Shown here: in pieces, positions 42,541 through 51,413 of the stretch
Layout of the letters: each line of letters starts with the position of its first letter
Numbering within the stretch: the first letter of the stretch is position 1
Source of the DNA: UBA8079 sp965205535
Lineage (GTDB): Bacteria; Pseudomonadota; Alphaproteobacteria; UBA6615
Reading direction: 5' to 3'
DNA: 64,000 bases
Assembly (NCBI GenBank): GCA_965205535.1
Contig: CBDBHH010000005.1
Location: forward strand, 2,976,001 to 3,040,000
Notes under the pieces: model-generated
What the model was told of the DNA's origin: nothing
Seen by the model: the letters and a program-made list of their open reading frames with translations, nothing else
The model's database searches: none
Made by a program: the position numbers and the translations under genes

Positions 42541-42924
42541 CTAATCTCTGACGGTTTCGAACTCACCCGGCGATGTGATCTCGAGCAGTTCGCAGTCTTC
42601 CGACATCCAAAGCGCGTCATGCATGATGCCATCGGGTTGATAGAAACAATCACCCTTGGAAACGCTGACTTCGCCCTCGCCGTCGAACCAGAAGCGGGCC
42701 TCGCCCTGCAACACGTAGATCATCTGGAAGTCGGTCATATGCGCGTGTTTGCCGGTGTGATGGTCGGCGGAGGGGTCGGCGATACGAATGACGTGGGCGC
42801 TGAACTTTCCCTTTGTCGCGTCACGTATGCCGAGATCGGCGTATTCAAAGTCCTCCCGCAGTCCCTTTTTCCACTCGGCATCCTGTGCGTGCTTAACACT
42901 AAATTTTTCTTTACCCGCTTTCAT
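42541..42924 (-). CDS. cupin-domain protein
   Basis: A 127-residue single-domain cupin. HHTGKHAHMTDFQMIYVLQG holds the metal-binding histidines of the first cupin motif and GDCFYQPDGIMHDALWMSED the second. Function unknown; small cupins can be dioxygenases, isomerases or binding proteins. It lies 116 bases upstream of the dehydrogenase gene on the same strand. Confidence 0.85.
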   Translation of the reverse strand: MKAGKEKFSVKHAQDAEWKKGLREDFEYADLGIRDATKGKFSAHVIRIADPSADHHTGKHAHMTDFQMIYVLQGEARFWFDGEGEVSVSKGDCFYQPDGIMHDALWMSEDCELLEITSPGEFETVRD

Positions 42925-43011
42925 GGAACCGTTCCTCCCGTGGGACGTTTTTCATGACCAGACTATAAGCCGGTGTACTTGCACTGACCATAATCGTGGA
43001 GAGCAGGTCGA

Positions 43012-43257
43012 ATGCCCAGACTTCCGCACGCCAAAGCCCGAAGCTTGTCGGGAGGCAGCGTGATTTTCGAGTTTTCCGCAGTGGGGAACGCCGTGAAGGT
43101 GTGCGCGGTCGATCCCGACACCGGGCTGGAAGTCTCGATCGTCGGTCCGGCAAATGCCGGCGAGGAAGCGCTGCGCCGTACGGCGATGTCTAAACTTCGC
43201 TATATGCTGGACAAGCGCCAGCCAGCGCCTTTGGGCCGGGGCGGCGTTTTCGTCTGA
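43012..43257 (+). CDS. conserved small protein (DUF6898-like)
   Basis: An 81-residue protein with VIFEFSAVGNAVKVCAVDPD and TGLEVSIVGPANAGEEALRR, a pattern found in a small alphaproteobacterial family of unknown function. It ends in a basic/glycine tail. It overlaps nothing and is convergent with the mucR-like gene. Confidence 0.75.
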   Translation: MPRLPHAKARSLSGGSVIFEFSAVGNAVKVCAVDPDTGLEVSIVGPANAGEEALRRTAMSKLRYMLDKRQPAPLGRGGVFV

Positions 43258-43281
43258 TCAGGTTCGCGATGGCCTGCGGCG

Positions 43282-43698
43282 CTATCGAGCGCGCTTTCCC
43301 AGCCCGATCTCTTTCGCAAAAGCCGAACGCTGCTTTGCGTAATTCGGCGCGACCATCGGATAATCTGCCGAGAGGCCCCACTTCGCCCGGTACTCTTCAG
43401 GCGTCAAATTATACGCGGTGCGCAGATAGCGCTTGAGCATCTTCAGTTTCTTGCCGTCTTCCAGGCAAATGATGTGATCGGGCGTGATTGAACGCTTCAC
43501 CGGGACGGCAGGCTTCTGCTTGGTTTGGGTACTTGTCGCGCCGCCGCCGAGGCCTTCCAGGCTGCCATAGACCGATTGGATGACTTCGGAAATCTGGTTT
43601 TCGGGAATCGGGTTATTGCCGACATAGGCCGACACAACGCGCGTGGTCATCCGAAGGAGTTCGTCGCGAGACAAATTGTCAGGAATATTTTCTGTCAT
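43282..43698 (-). CDS. mucR: MucR-family transcriptional regulator, zinc site degenerate
   Basis: A 138-residue Ros/MucR regulator. The DNA-binding part is ICLEDGKKLKMLKRYLRTAY, then NLTPEEYRAKWGLSADYPMV. Compared with Ros (Cys-x2-Cys ... His-x3/4-His), the second Cys is Asp and both His are Tyr, so zinc binding is probably lost, as in several MucR relatives that stay functional. MucR proteins bind AT-rich DNA and control surface polysaccharide, motility and cell-cycle genes. ATG 43698 has GGGGGA 3-8 bases upstream; an ATG four codons earlier is possible. Confidence 0.88.
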   Translation of the reverse strand: MTENIPDNLSRDELLRMTTRVVSAYVGNNPIPENQISEVIQSVYGSLEGLGGGATSTQTKQKPAVPVKRSITPDHIICLEDGKKLKMLKRYLRTAYNLTPEEYRAKWGLSADYPMVAPNYAKQRSAFAKEIGLGKRAR

Positions 43699-44057
43699 TT
43701 GTCCCCCCATTTCCTGTGTTCGCTCCGGCGCACAGTTGGCAATCGTGATCGCATGCAGGTGGGAGCCAGTCAATACGCCTTTTGAATAATCATCAGTACT
43801 TTTCGGAAAGAGCGAAATGAACAGATGGAACTGGACTAAAGAGCGACTTTGATTGGTGCAACGATGACCCGTTTATTGTGCTGATGACTATGCCGGCACT
43901 ATGACAAGAATGTTGCATTGCGAAAAAACTGTCGCTGTCGTTTTCCACACCAATTCGACGCGACTGCTTGTGTATCGCTGGCGGCCAACGACGAGATGTG
44001 GTAATTCGGGCGCGATCTGATATCCCGACTTCAGCGACGTTTACACGGACTTGATGC
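43699..44057. other. divergent intergenic region, mucR-rpiB
   Basis: About 360 bases without a convincing gene, visibly AT-richer than the surroundings near 43790-43930. It holds the promoters of the divergent mucR-like and rpiB genes. A TTGACT on the minus strand near 43770 is a possible -35 box but no good -10 follows. MucR relatives often repress themselves through AT-rich DNA, which would fit. Confidence 0.5.
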
Positions 44058-44495
44058 ATGAGCGAAGGCACGATCGCAATCGCGGCCGACCACGCCGGAT
44101 ACGCCCTTAAAGAAGAACTCAAGGCAGGCCTTCTGGAGCGCGGTGTGACCATCCTTGATTTGGGGACCGACAGCGATACCTCGGTCGACTATCCGGACTT
44201 CGGAAAGGCGGTGGGTGAAGCGGTCGCGTCGGGTGAGGCGGAGCAGGGCGTCATCATCTGTGGGACGGGCATCGGAATATCCATCGCCGCCAACCGGATT
44301 GCCGGCGTCCGCGCGGCCCTCTGCCATGACGCCACGACCGCGCGCCTGGCGCGCGAACATAATGACGCCAACGTCCTGGCGCTGGGTGCGCGCGTGCTGG
44401 GGAATGAGGTCGCGCACGACTGTCTGCGGGCATTTCTGGACGCGGAATATCCCGGCGGTGAGCGGCACGATAGGCGGGTCGGGAAACTTGGGTAG
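44058..44495 (+). CDS. rpiB: ribose 5-phosphate isomerase B
   Basis: Interconverts ribose 5-phosphate and ribulose 5-phosphate. The 145-residue protein has AADHAGYALKEELK at the N-terminus and the active-site loop VIICGTGIGISIAANRIAGV with the catalytic Cys, then HNDANVLALGARV. rpiB-glyA-nrdR-rib is a common alphaproteobacterial order, and glyA follows after 72 bases. Confidence 0.94.
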   Translation: MSEGTIAIAADHAGYALKEELKAGLLERGVTILDLGTDSDTSVDYPDFGKAVGEAVASGEAEQGVIICGTGIGISIAANRIAGVRAALCHDATTARLAREHNDANVLALGARVLGNEVAHDCLRAFLDAEYPGGERHDRRVGKLG

Positions 44496-44567
44496 CAATC
44501 AACGGTTGATGCCGGCTGGCTCGGCATTTGACATATTTCAAGACGAACGAGCGACAGAGGAACGCGT

Positions 44568-45881
44568 ATGTCGATGACGAGTGAAGGCCCGGCTGCGGGC
44601 AATGTGAGCGACGGATTTTTCGACCGCGGACTGGCCGAGGCCGATCCCGATATATTCGATGCGATGCAACGCGAGATCGGTCGCCAACAATCCCAGGTCG
44701 AGTTGATCGCGTCGGAGAATATTGTCTCGCGCGCCGTCGTCGAGGCGTTGGGCTCGGTGCTCACCAACAAATATGCCGAAGGCTATCCCGGCCGCCGCTA
44801 CTATGGCGGTTGCGAGTTCGTTGATATCGCCGAGGAATTGGCGATCGAACGAGCCACCCGGTTGTTCGGCTGTTCGTTTGCGAATGTGCAACCCCATTCC
44901 GGCGCCCAGGCGAACCAGGCGGTCTTCCTTGCCCTGTGCAAGCCGGGCGACACCGTGCTCGGCATGTCGCTGGCCGCAGGTGGTCACCTGACCCATGGCG
45001 CCGCCCCCAACTTGTCGGGCAAATGGTTCAACGCGGTCCAGTACGGCGTGCGCCGCGAAGATGCCCGGATCGATATGGACGAGGTTGAGGCGCTGGCGCG
45101 TGAACACAAGCCGGCACTGATCGTTGCCGGCGGTTCGGCCTATCCGCGGGTGATCGATTTCGCGAAATTCCGTGAGATCGCCGACGCGGTCGGCGCCTAC
45201 CTGATGGTGGACATGGCGCATTTCGCCGGACTGGTTGCCGGCGGGGCTCATCCGAGCCCGTTTCCCCACGCACATATCGTCACGACCACCACCCACAAGA
45301 CACTTCGCGGGCCGCGCGGCGGCATGATCCTGGCGGATGACGAGGATCTGGGTAAGAAGATCAATTCGGCGGTCTTTCCGGGGCTCCAGGGCGGGCCGTT
45401 GATGCATGTGATCGCCGCCAAGGCGGTGGCCTTCGGTGAAGCCTTGCAGCCGTCGTTCAAGACCTATGCGCAACGGATCGTCGAGAATGCGAACGCGCTG
45501 GCGGCGACCCTGGTTGCGGGTGGTCTCGATATCGTCTCGGGCGGCACGGACACGCATCTCATGCTGGTGGATTTGCGGCCGAAGTCGCTGACCGGAAATA
45601 TCACCGAAGTCGCACTCGAGCGGGCCAGCCTGACCTGCAACAAGAACGGGATACCGTTTGATCCCGAAAAGCCGATGGTGACGTCGGGTATTCGCTTGGG
45701 CACCCCGGCCGGCACCACGCGCGGCTTTGGCACGGCGGAATTCCAACTGGTTGGTGAACTCATTGTCGAGGTGCTCGATGGTCTGGGCGGTAACCCGGAC
45801 GGCGACGCGCAGGTCGAGGAATCGGTGCGCGGGCGCGTAGAAGAGTTATGCAGCCGGTTCCCGATCTACCCGGCCGGCTGA
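44568..45881 (+). CDS. glyA: serine hydroxymethyltransferase
   Basis: PLP enzyme interconverting serine and glycine with transfer of a one-carbon unit to tetrahydrofolate. The 437-residue protein has ASENIVSRAVVEALGSVLTN, GYPGRRYYGGCEFVD and the PLP-lysine site VTTTTHKTLRGPRGG. A short N-terminal extension (about 20 residues) precedes the conserved core. It sits between rpiB and nrdR on the same strand. Confidence 0.95.
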   Translation: MSMTSEGPAAGNVSDGFFDRGLAEADPDIFDAMQREIGRQQSQVELIASENIVSRAVVEALGSVLTNKYAEGYPGRRYYGGCEFVDIAEELAIERATRLFGCSFANVQPHSGAQANQAVFLALCKPGDTVLGMSLAAGGHLTHGAAPNLSGKWFNAVQYGVRREDARIDMDEVEALAREHKPALIVAGGSAYPRVIDFAKFREIADAVGAYLMVDMAHFAGLVAGGAHPSPFPHAHIVTTTTHKTLRGPRGGMILADDEDLGKKINSAVFPGLQGGPLMHVIAAKAVAFGEALQPSFKTYAQRIVENANALAATLVAGGLDIVSGGTDTHLMLVDLRPKSLTGNITEVALERASLTCNKNGIPFDPEKPMVTSGIRLGTPAGTTRGFGTAEFQLVGELIVEVLDGLGGNPDGDAQVEESVRGRVEELCSRFPIYPAG

Positions 45882-45918
45882 TCGAGACAAGAAAATAGAG
45901 ACGCGAGAGGAAACGTAA

Positions 45919-46398
45919 ATGCGCTGCCCGTTTTGTGCACACTCCGACACGCATGTGAAAGATTCGCGTCCGACCGGGGACAACACAGCGATCCGTCGCC
46001 GCCGCGCATGCCCTGATTGCGGCGCGCGCTGGACCACGTTTGAACGGGTCCATCTGCGTGATCTGACTGTTCTCAAAAAGAACGGACAGCGGGTGCCCTT
46101 TGACCGGGACAAACTTGAAAGCTCAATGCGAATTTCCCTGCGCAAGCGACCGGTAGATGCCGATCGTGTGGAGCGGGTCATCAGTGGCATCGTCCGGCGG
46201 CTGGAATCCTCCGGTGAGACGGATATTCCATCCGATGCGATAGGCGAGGCGGTGATGGACGCGCTGGCCAATCTCGATTCCATCGCTTATGTGCGCTTTG
46301 CCTCGGTCTACAAGAATTTCCGTGAAGTCCGCGACTTCGAGGACTTTATCGGGAACGAGCATTTGGCGGCTGACGGCGAACCGATCGAAAACGATTGA
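45919..46398 (+). CDS. nrdR: transcriptional repressor NrdR
   Basis: Zinc-finger/ATP-cone repressor of ribonucleotide reductase genes. MRCPFCAHSDTHVKDSR and RRACPDCGARWTTFER provide the four zinc cysteines; the ATP-cone follows (VLKKNGQRVPFDRDKLESSM). 159 residues. GAGGAAA lies 5 bases before the ATG. It precedes ribD as in many proteobacteria. Confidence 0.95.
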   Translation: MRCPFCAHSDTHVKDSRPTGDNTAIRRRRACPDCGARWTTFERVHLRDLTVLKKNGQRVPFDRDKLESSMRISLRKRPVDADRVERVISGIVRRLESSGETDIPSDAIGEAVMDALANLDSIAYVRFASVYKNFREVRDFEDFIGNEHLAADGEPIEND

Positions 46399-46429
46399 TC
46401 GCGGCCACTTTTCGCTCGACCCTAGTCTG

Positions 46430-47554
46430 ATGCACAGCGATCAGGATTTCATGACAACAGCGCTGCGGCTTGCGCGCCGTGGACTGGGCAATGTCTGGCC
46501 CAACCCGGCGGTCGGTTGCGTCATCGTGTCCGGCGGTCCTGACAAGCGCATTCTGGGACGTGGCTGGACCCAGCCGGGCGGCCGTCCGCATTCCGAGACG
46601 GTGGCACTCGATCAGGCACGCGCAAGGTTTGGAGCCGCGGCGCTGGCTGGTGCTACGGCTTATGTCACGCTCGAGCCGTGTAGCCATTTGGGGCGGACGC
46701 CGCCTTGTGCGGATGCATTGATTGCGGCCCGGGTGGCCCGTGTGGTTGTTGCCTGTGGTGATCCGGACACGCGGGTTGCCGGGCGGGGCATTGCGCGGTT
46801 GCGGGATGCGGGCATCGAGGTCGAAACCGATGTCTGTCGTGCAGAAGCAGAGAATATCAACATTGGTTTCCTGACGCGGGTCGGTGAGGGCCGCCCGATG
46901 GTCGCCCTGAAGACCGCGACAACGTCGGATGGCCGGATCGCGACCCGGACCGGCGCCTCCCAGTGGATCACCGGTGCGGCGGCGCGACGTCACGCGCACC
47001 GGCTCCGTGCTCAGCACGATGCCATCGCAGTGGGGATCGGCACCGCCGAGGCCGATGACCCGAGCCTGACCTGCAGGCTGCCGGGCATGGAAGGCCGCTC
47101 CCCGGTGCGCGTGGTTTTCGATTCACAACTTCGGATATCATTGGAGTCCGAACTGGTGCGCACGGCGACCGATGTGCAGACATGGGTTCTGTCGGCGGCC
47201 AGGACGGACAAGGAACGCCGCAAAACTCTGGAAGGGGCGGGGGTGATGGTTGTCCCGATCGAGGATGTCGTGGACGGGCAGCCCGAACCGGGCGCAGCAC
47301 TCCGTGCGCTGGGCGCGATGGGGGTGACGCGCCTGATGGTCGAAGGCGGGGCACGATTGTCCACCGGGTTGCTCCGCGCCGGCCTTGTCGATCGGCTGCT
47401 TTGGTTTCGTGCACCATCCCTGATCGGCGGCGACGGACTGCCGCCTTTCGGTGACCTCGGCGTCGAGGATATGTCTGAAGTGCCGACCTTCAAACCCTTG
47501 TCTCTCACGCCAGTTGGTGACGACACGCTGGAAATTTTCGCCCGCGTGCCGTAA
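46430..47554 (+). CDS. ribD: bifunctional riboflavin deaminase/reductase RibD
   Basis: Catalyses the deamination and reduction steps of riboflavin synthesis after GTP cyclohydrolase II. The N-terminal deaminase has HSETVALDQA and PCSHLGRTPPCADALI with the zinc His and two Cys; the reductase half has TTSDGRIATRTGASQWIT and LMVEGGARLSTGLL. ATG 46430 follows the nrdR stop by 31 bases; a second ATG seven codons on (46451) is also possible. 374 residues. Confidence 0.94.
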   Translation: MHSDQDFMTTALRLARRGLGNVWPNPAVGCVIVSGGPDKRILGRGWTQPGGRPHSETVALDQARARFGAAALAGATAYVTLEPCSHLGRTPPCADALIAARVARVVVACGDPDTRVAGRGIARLRDAGIEVETDVCRAEAENINIGFLTRVGEGRPMVALKTATTSDGRIATRTGASQWITGAAARRHAHRLRAQHDAIAVGIGTAEADDPSLTCRLPGMEGRSPVRVVFDSQLRISLESELVRTATDVQTWVLSAARTDKERRKTLEGAGVMVVPIEDVVDGQPEPGAALRALGAMGVTRLMVEGGARLSTGLLRAGLVDRLLWFRAPSLIGGDGLPPFGDLGVEDMSEVPTFKPLSLTPVGDDTLEIFARVP

Positions 47555-47563
47555 CCAAGCCCC

Positions 47564-48160
47564 ATGTTCACAGGAATTATCACTGATGTGGGGCGGATCT
47601 CCGGGGTCGATACCCAGGATGTCGGACGCCGGCTGACCATCGAGACCGCGTATGACACGTCGGACGTCGATATCGGCGCGTCGATTGCGTGCAATGGTGC
47701 GTGCCTGACCGTGGTTGAAAAGACGCCGACCAGTTTCTCCGTCGACGTCTCGGGCGAGACACTCGACAAGACCACCAGCGGCGGTTGGGGTGTGGGTACG
47801 CGGATCAACCTCGAACGCGCCTTGCGGGCCGCCGACGAACTGGGCGGACATTTGGTGCTGGGCCATGTGGATGGTGTGGCCCGGGTGGTCGGCCTTGCGC
47901 ATGAGGGTGACAATCACCGGGTCAGTATCGAAGTCCCCGATACGCTGAAGCACTACGTTGCCTCAAAGGGCTCGATTACGGTCGATGGTGTCTCACTGAC
48001 TGTGAACGAAGTGGATGATGCGGTTTTCGGGGTGAACATAATCCCTCATACATGGGACAACACGTCACTTGCCGATGTCGATGTCGGAACCGATGTGAAT
48101 ATCGAAGTGGATGTAATCGCGCGCTACGTCGCGCGTCTTTTGGAACGGGATGAAACGTGA
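47564..48160 (+). CDS. ribE: riboflavin synthase, alpha chain
   Basis: Makes riboflavin by dismutation of two 6,7-dimethyl-8-ribityllumazine molecules. The 198-residue protein has two homologous barrels, the first beginning MFTGIITDVGRISGV and containing ACNGACLTVVEK, the second with LGGHLVLGHVDGVARV and VDGVSLTVNEVDD. It starts 9 bases after ribD and overlaps the next start by 4 bases. Confidence 0.95.
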   Translation: MFTGIITDVGRISGVDTQDVGRRLTIETAYDTSDVDIGASIACNGACLTVVEKTPTSFSVDVSGETLDKTTSGGWGVGTRINLERALRAADELGGHLVLGHVDGVARVVGLAHEGDNHRVSIEVPDTLKHYVASKGSITVDGVSLTVNEVDDAVFGVNIIPHTWDNTSLADVDVGTDVNIEVDVIARYVARLLERDET

Positions 48161-49338
48161 CAGATAAAACCGAGGGTTTGCGCAGCGTGTCAAAGCAGGA
48201 CGTGCAGCGTGCCATGGACGATGAAAAGATCTTGTCGCCGATTGAGGACATCATTGCGGATGCCCGCAACGGGAAGATGTTCATTCTCATCGATGACGAG
48301 GATCGCGAGAACGAAGGCGACCTGGTGATCCCGGCTCAGATGGCGACACCGGATGCCATCAACTTCATGGCGACCCACGGCCGTGGCCTGATTTGCCTGT
48401 CCCTGACACGCGAACGGACACAGCAGCTCGGCTTGCCGATGATGCCGCAGACACACGGCCAGCGCCTGGCGACAAATTTCACCGTTTCCATCGAGGCTGC
48501 CGAAGGCGTGACCACGGGCATCTCGGCACCCGACCGGGCACGAACGATCACGGTGGCCATCGATCCGCGTTCCACGGAGGCGGATATCGTGACGCCGGGC
48601 CACGTATTTCCGCTGGCGGCCCGCGATGGCGGTGTCCTTGTGCGAGCCGGTCATACGGAAGCAGGCGTTGATATTGCGCGGCTTGCAGGGCTCAACCCTT
48701 CGGCGGTGATCTGCGAGATCATGAATGACGACGGGACCATGTCGCGGCTGCCGGATTTGATTGGTTTTGCCCAGTATCACGGGCTCAAAATCGGTGCGAT
48801 TGCGGACCTCATCGCCTATCGTCGACGCAACGATCGGATCGTCGAACAGCTGATGGAGTATGATTTCCATTCGCGGTTTGGCGGTGAGTTCAAATGGCGC
48901 ATCTATCGCAACACCGTTGAGTATGCCGAGCATCTGGCGATCGTGAAGGGCGAGATAGATCCGGAAAAGCCGGTTCTTGTGCGCATGCATTCCTTTTCCA
49001 TCGGTGCGGATGCGATGGGAAGTCTGGATGCACCTGATTCCGGCATTCTCCAGCGTTCCATGGAGCTCATCGGCGAAGCGGGCGCCGGCGTGATCGTGTT
49101 GATCCGCGATACCTCACCGACCTCATTGTCGGATCGTATTCGGCAATTCAGCAGCGCACCGAGCAAGCCCATCAACGAATTGCGCAACTATGGTGTTGGT
49201 GCACAGATACTTGTCGATCTGGGAGTCCGGGATATCATCCTGCTGTCGAACTCACAGCGTTCGATTGTGGGCCTTGAAGGCTTCGGCCTGAGACTGATAG
49301 AGACCCGGGCGGTGCCGATGTCCGGTTCCGGTGACTAG
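48157..49338 (+). CDS. ribB: RibBA-type protein: active DHBP synthase, degenerate GTP cyclohydrolase II half
   Basis: A 393-residue fusion. The N-terminal 3,4-dihydroxy-2-butanone 4-phosphate synthase is intact (LIDDEDRENEGDLVIPAQMA, HGRGLICLSLTRER, HTEAGVDIARLAGL). The C-terminal cyclohydrolase II half keeps the fold but not the zinc cysteines: where functional enzymes have a Cys-x10-Cys-x-Cys motif, this reads HSFSIGADAMGSLDAPDSG. GTP cyclohydrolase II activity must then come from another gene. GTG start 48157 overlaps the ribE stop. Confidence 0.9.
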   Translation: MTDKTEGLRSVSKQDVQRAMDDEKILSPIEDIIADARNGKMFILIDDEDRENEGDLVIPAQMATPDAINFMATHGRGLICLSLTRERTQQLGLPMMPQTHGQRLATNFTVSIEAAEGVTTGISAPDRARTITVAIDPRSTEADIVTPGHVFPLAARDGGVLVRAGHTEAGVDIARLAGLNPSAVICEIMNDDGTMSRLPDLIGFAQYHGLKIGAIADLIAYRRRNDRIVEQLMEYDFHSRFGGEFKWRIYRNTVEYAEHLAIVKGEIDPEKPVLVRMHSFSIGADAMGSLDAPDSGILQRSMELIGEAGAGVIVLIRDTSPTSLSDRIRQFSSAPSKPINELRNYGVGAQILVDLGVRDIILLSNSQRSIVGLEGFGLRLIETRAVPMSGSGD

Positions 49339-49349
49339 GAAAGCAGGCG

Positions 49350-49814
49350 ATGTCCGACCAACCCCACATCATGATTGCGGTCTCGAAATATTATGAGGAG
49401 ATCGCAGACCAGTTGCTGACTGGCGCACTTGCCGTGCTCGATGAAGCTGGGGCGTCCCACGAGGTATATGAGATACCCGGTGCATTCGAGATTCCGGCCG
49501 CGATCGCAACGGCCATGCGTTCGCCCGAATTTTCCGGCGGTCGGCGCCGGTTCGATGGCTATGTGGCGCTCGGCTGTGTGATCCGTGGTGAGACGACCCA
49601 CTATGACTATGTGTGCGGTGAAACTGCTCGCGGCCTGCAGGATCTGGCGATCCGGCATTGTCTGGCGCTGGGATTTGGTGTTCTGACGACGGAGAACAAG
49701 GAACAGGCGATGGCGCGCGCTGCTGTCGATCAGGGAAACAAGGGTGCAGATGCGGCAACCGCCTGCCTGCGGATGGTCGGTTTCAAGAGTTCCTTTCGAA
49801 TGTTCCCCCGCTGA
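49350..49814 (+). CDS. ribH: 6,7-dimethyl-8-ribityllumazine synthase
   Basis: Condenses the pyrimidine from RibD with DHBP to the lumazine used by riboflavin synthase. The 154-residue protein has the substrate site YEIPGAFEIPAAIATAM, GYVALGCVIRGETTHYDYVC and FGVLTTENKEQAMARA. The stop overlaps the nusB ATG by one base. Confidence 0.95.
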   Translation: MSDQPHIMIAVSKYYEEIADQLLTGALAVLDEAGASHEVYEIPGAFEIPAAIATAMRSPEFSGGRRRFDGYVALGCVIRGETTHYDYVCGETARGLQDLAIRHCLALGFGVLTTENKEQAMARAAVDQGNKGADAATACLRMVGFKSSFRMFPR

Positions 49815-50416
49815 TGGCCGGGAATGGCGATGCGACCGCCTCGGCGGGGCGTAAATCTGGCGCATCCGCGCGCGGTGCCGCGCGGCTTTTGGCCGTGCAG
49901 GCGCTCTATCAGATGGATATCCGCGGCGGGACTGCAGAATCCACCGTTCTGGAGTTCATACAGCATCGCACAGAGCTCCCGGTATCCACCGACGATGAGG
50001 AGGAAACCGCCGGACCGCGCGATGCGGACAAGGCATTGTTCGCGGACCTCGTCCAGGGTGTGGCCCGGGATCGTGAGGATTTGACGGCGGCGCTCGATGG
50101 TTGTCTGGATGGTGAGAACACGATGGAGCGGCTGGAGCCGCTTTTGCGCGCAATTCTTGGTGCCGGTGCGTATGAGCTGCGCTCGCGTGACGATATTCCG
50201 GCGCGGGTGGCGATCAGCGAATATGTCCGGCTGACCGATGCGTTTTTCGAAGGCAAGGAGCCTGGCCTCGTAAACGCGGTGCTCGACAGATTGGCCCGTG
50301 TGGTGCGCAACGACGAGACCGCCGCGCGGAAGGCCCCGGTTCAGAACACCGAAGATGAGGGTGATCCGGCGGTCGAGACAGTTGAAGACGGGAACAACCA
50401 TGGCGCGCGGGATTGA
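49814..50416 (+). CDS. nusB: transcription antitermination protein NusB
   Basis: Binds boxA RNA with NusE for rRNA antitermination. The 200-residue protein has ASARGAARLLAVQALYQMD near the start and AILGAGAYELRSRDDIPARV and ISEYVRLTDAFFEGKEPGLV in the helical core. It begins within the ribH stop (TGATG); ribH-nusB-thiL is a standard proteobacterial order. The acidic C-terminal tail (about 25 residues) is extra. It overlaps thiL by 17 bases. Confidence 0.93.
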   Translation: MAGNGDATASAGRKSGASARGAARLLAVQALYQMDIRGGTAESTVLEFIQHRTELPVSTDDEEETAGPRDADKALFADLVQGVARDREDLTAALDGCLDGENTMERLEPLLRAILGAGAYELRSRDDIPARVAISEYVRLTDAFFEGKEPGLVNAVLDRLARVVRNDETAARKAPVQNTEDEGDPAVETVEDGNNHGARD

Positions 50417-51413
50417 CGAGTTCGATCTGATCCGACGTTATTTGGTGCCGCTCAGCGATGGCGAGCCGGGTGCACTTGGACTGCGTGATGACGCCGCGTG
50501 GTTGCGCCCGGACCCCGGTATGGAGCTCGTTGTATCGGCTGATGCCATCGTCGAGGACGTGCATTTCCCGGCATCTACCACGCCCGCCGATGTTGCGCGT
50601 CGCGCGCTCCGCGTAAACCTCTCCGACATCGCGGCAAAGGGCGCCCGGCCACGCTGCTATACCCTGGCGCTGCAATTGCCGGACAGGGTTGATGAAAACT
50701 GGATTTCGGCGTTTGCGTCCGGCCTTGCCGGTGATCATGAAACATATGGCCTGTCCCTGCTCGGCGGCGATACGAGCCGCACCTCGGGACCGTTGTCTTT
50801 AAGTGTCAATATATTCGGACAACTACCTGAAAACAAAATGATAAAGCGATCATCTGCGCAGGTCGAAGATGACGTTTATGTCTCCGGAACCATTGGCGAC
50901 GCCTACCTTGGTCTGGGCTTGATACTGGGTGATTTCGGTGTTGATTCTGCGGCGGATCGCACTTTTCTGGAAGGTCGGTTTCTTCGGCCCGATCCGCGCG
51001 TTTTGCTGGGCCCGGCATTGGTGGGCACGGCCACCGCATCGGCCGATGTTTCAGACGGCCTTGTCGCCGATCTGGGGCATATCTGCACCGCATCTGATGT
51101 TGCGGTAGAAATCCGGCAGCACGAGGTTCCCGTTTCCGATGCGGCCCGACGCTTGGTAACGGACAATCAACCATTGCGAACTAACCTGATGACCGGCGGT
51201 GATGACTACGAAATCGTCTTCACGGCCCCGGTTTCCAAGCGAGAGGCGATCGCGTCAATCGCGTCGCAAACCGGCGTTTCAATCACCCGGATCGGGTGCA
51301 CGACCTCCGCGATTGCCGGTGCGCCGGCGGTCACCGTGCGTGACGAGGCCGGAGATGTTGTCGAGGTAGGCAGTGGCGGATACAGGCACTTCGGGGAAGG
51401 CGACGCGGGCTGA
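50400..51413 (+). CDS. thiL: thiamine-monophosphate kinase
   Basis: Phosphorylates thiamine monophosphate to the diphosphate cofactor. The 337-residue AIR-synthase-like protein has ELVVSADAIVEDVHFPAS, NLSDIAAKGARPRCYTLAL and a C-terminal NLMTGGDDYEIVFTAP. The ATG 50400 lies in the end of nusB and is chosen by the family start MARGIDEFDLIRRYL. Confidence 0.94.
   Translation: MARGIDEFDLIRRYLVPLSDGEPGALGLRDDAAWLRPDPGMELVVSADAIVEDVHFPASTTPADVARRALRVNLSDIAAKGARPRCYTLALQLPDRVDENWISAFASGLAGDHETYGLSLLGGDTSRTSGPLSLSVNIFGQLPENKMIKRSSAQVEDDVYVSGTIGDAYLGLGLILGDFGVDSAADRTFLEGRFLRPDPRVLLGPALVGTATASADVSDGLVADLGHICTASDVAVEIRQHEVPVSDAARRLVTDNQPLRTNLMTGGDDYEIVFTAPVSKREAIASIASQTGVSITRIGCTTSAIAGAPAVTVRDEAGDVVEVGSGGYRHFGEGDAG

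Noticed and set aside
46398..46430. FMN riboswitch before ribD
   Set aside because: Only about 30 bases separate nrdR from ribD, too short for the FMN aptamer, and no conserved aptamer blocks are seen upstream of the other rib genes.
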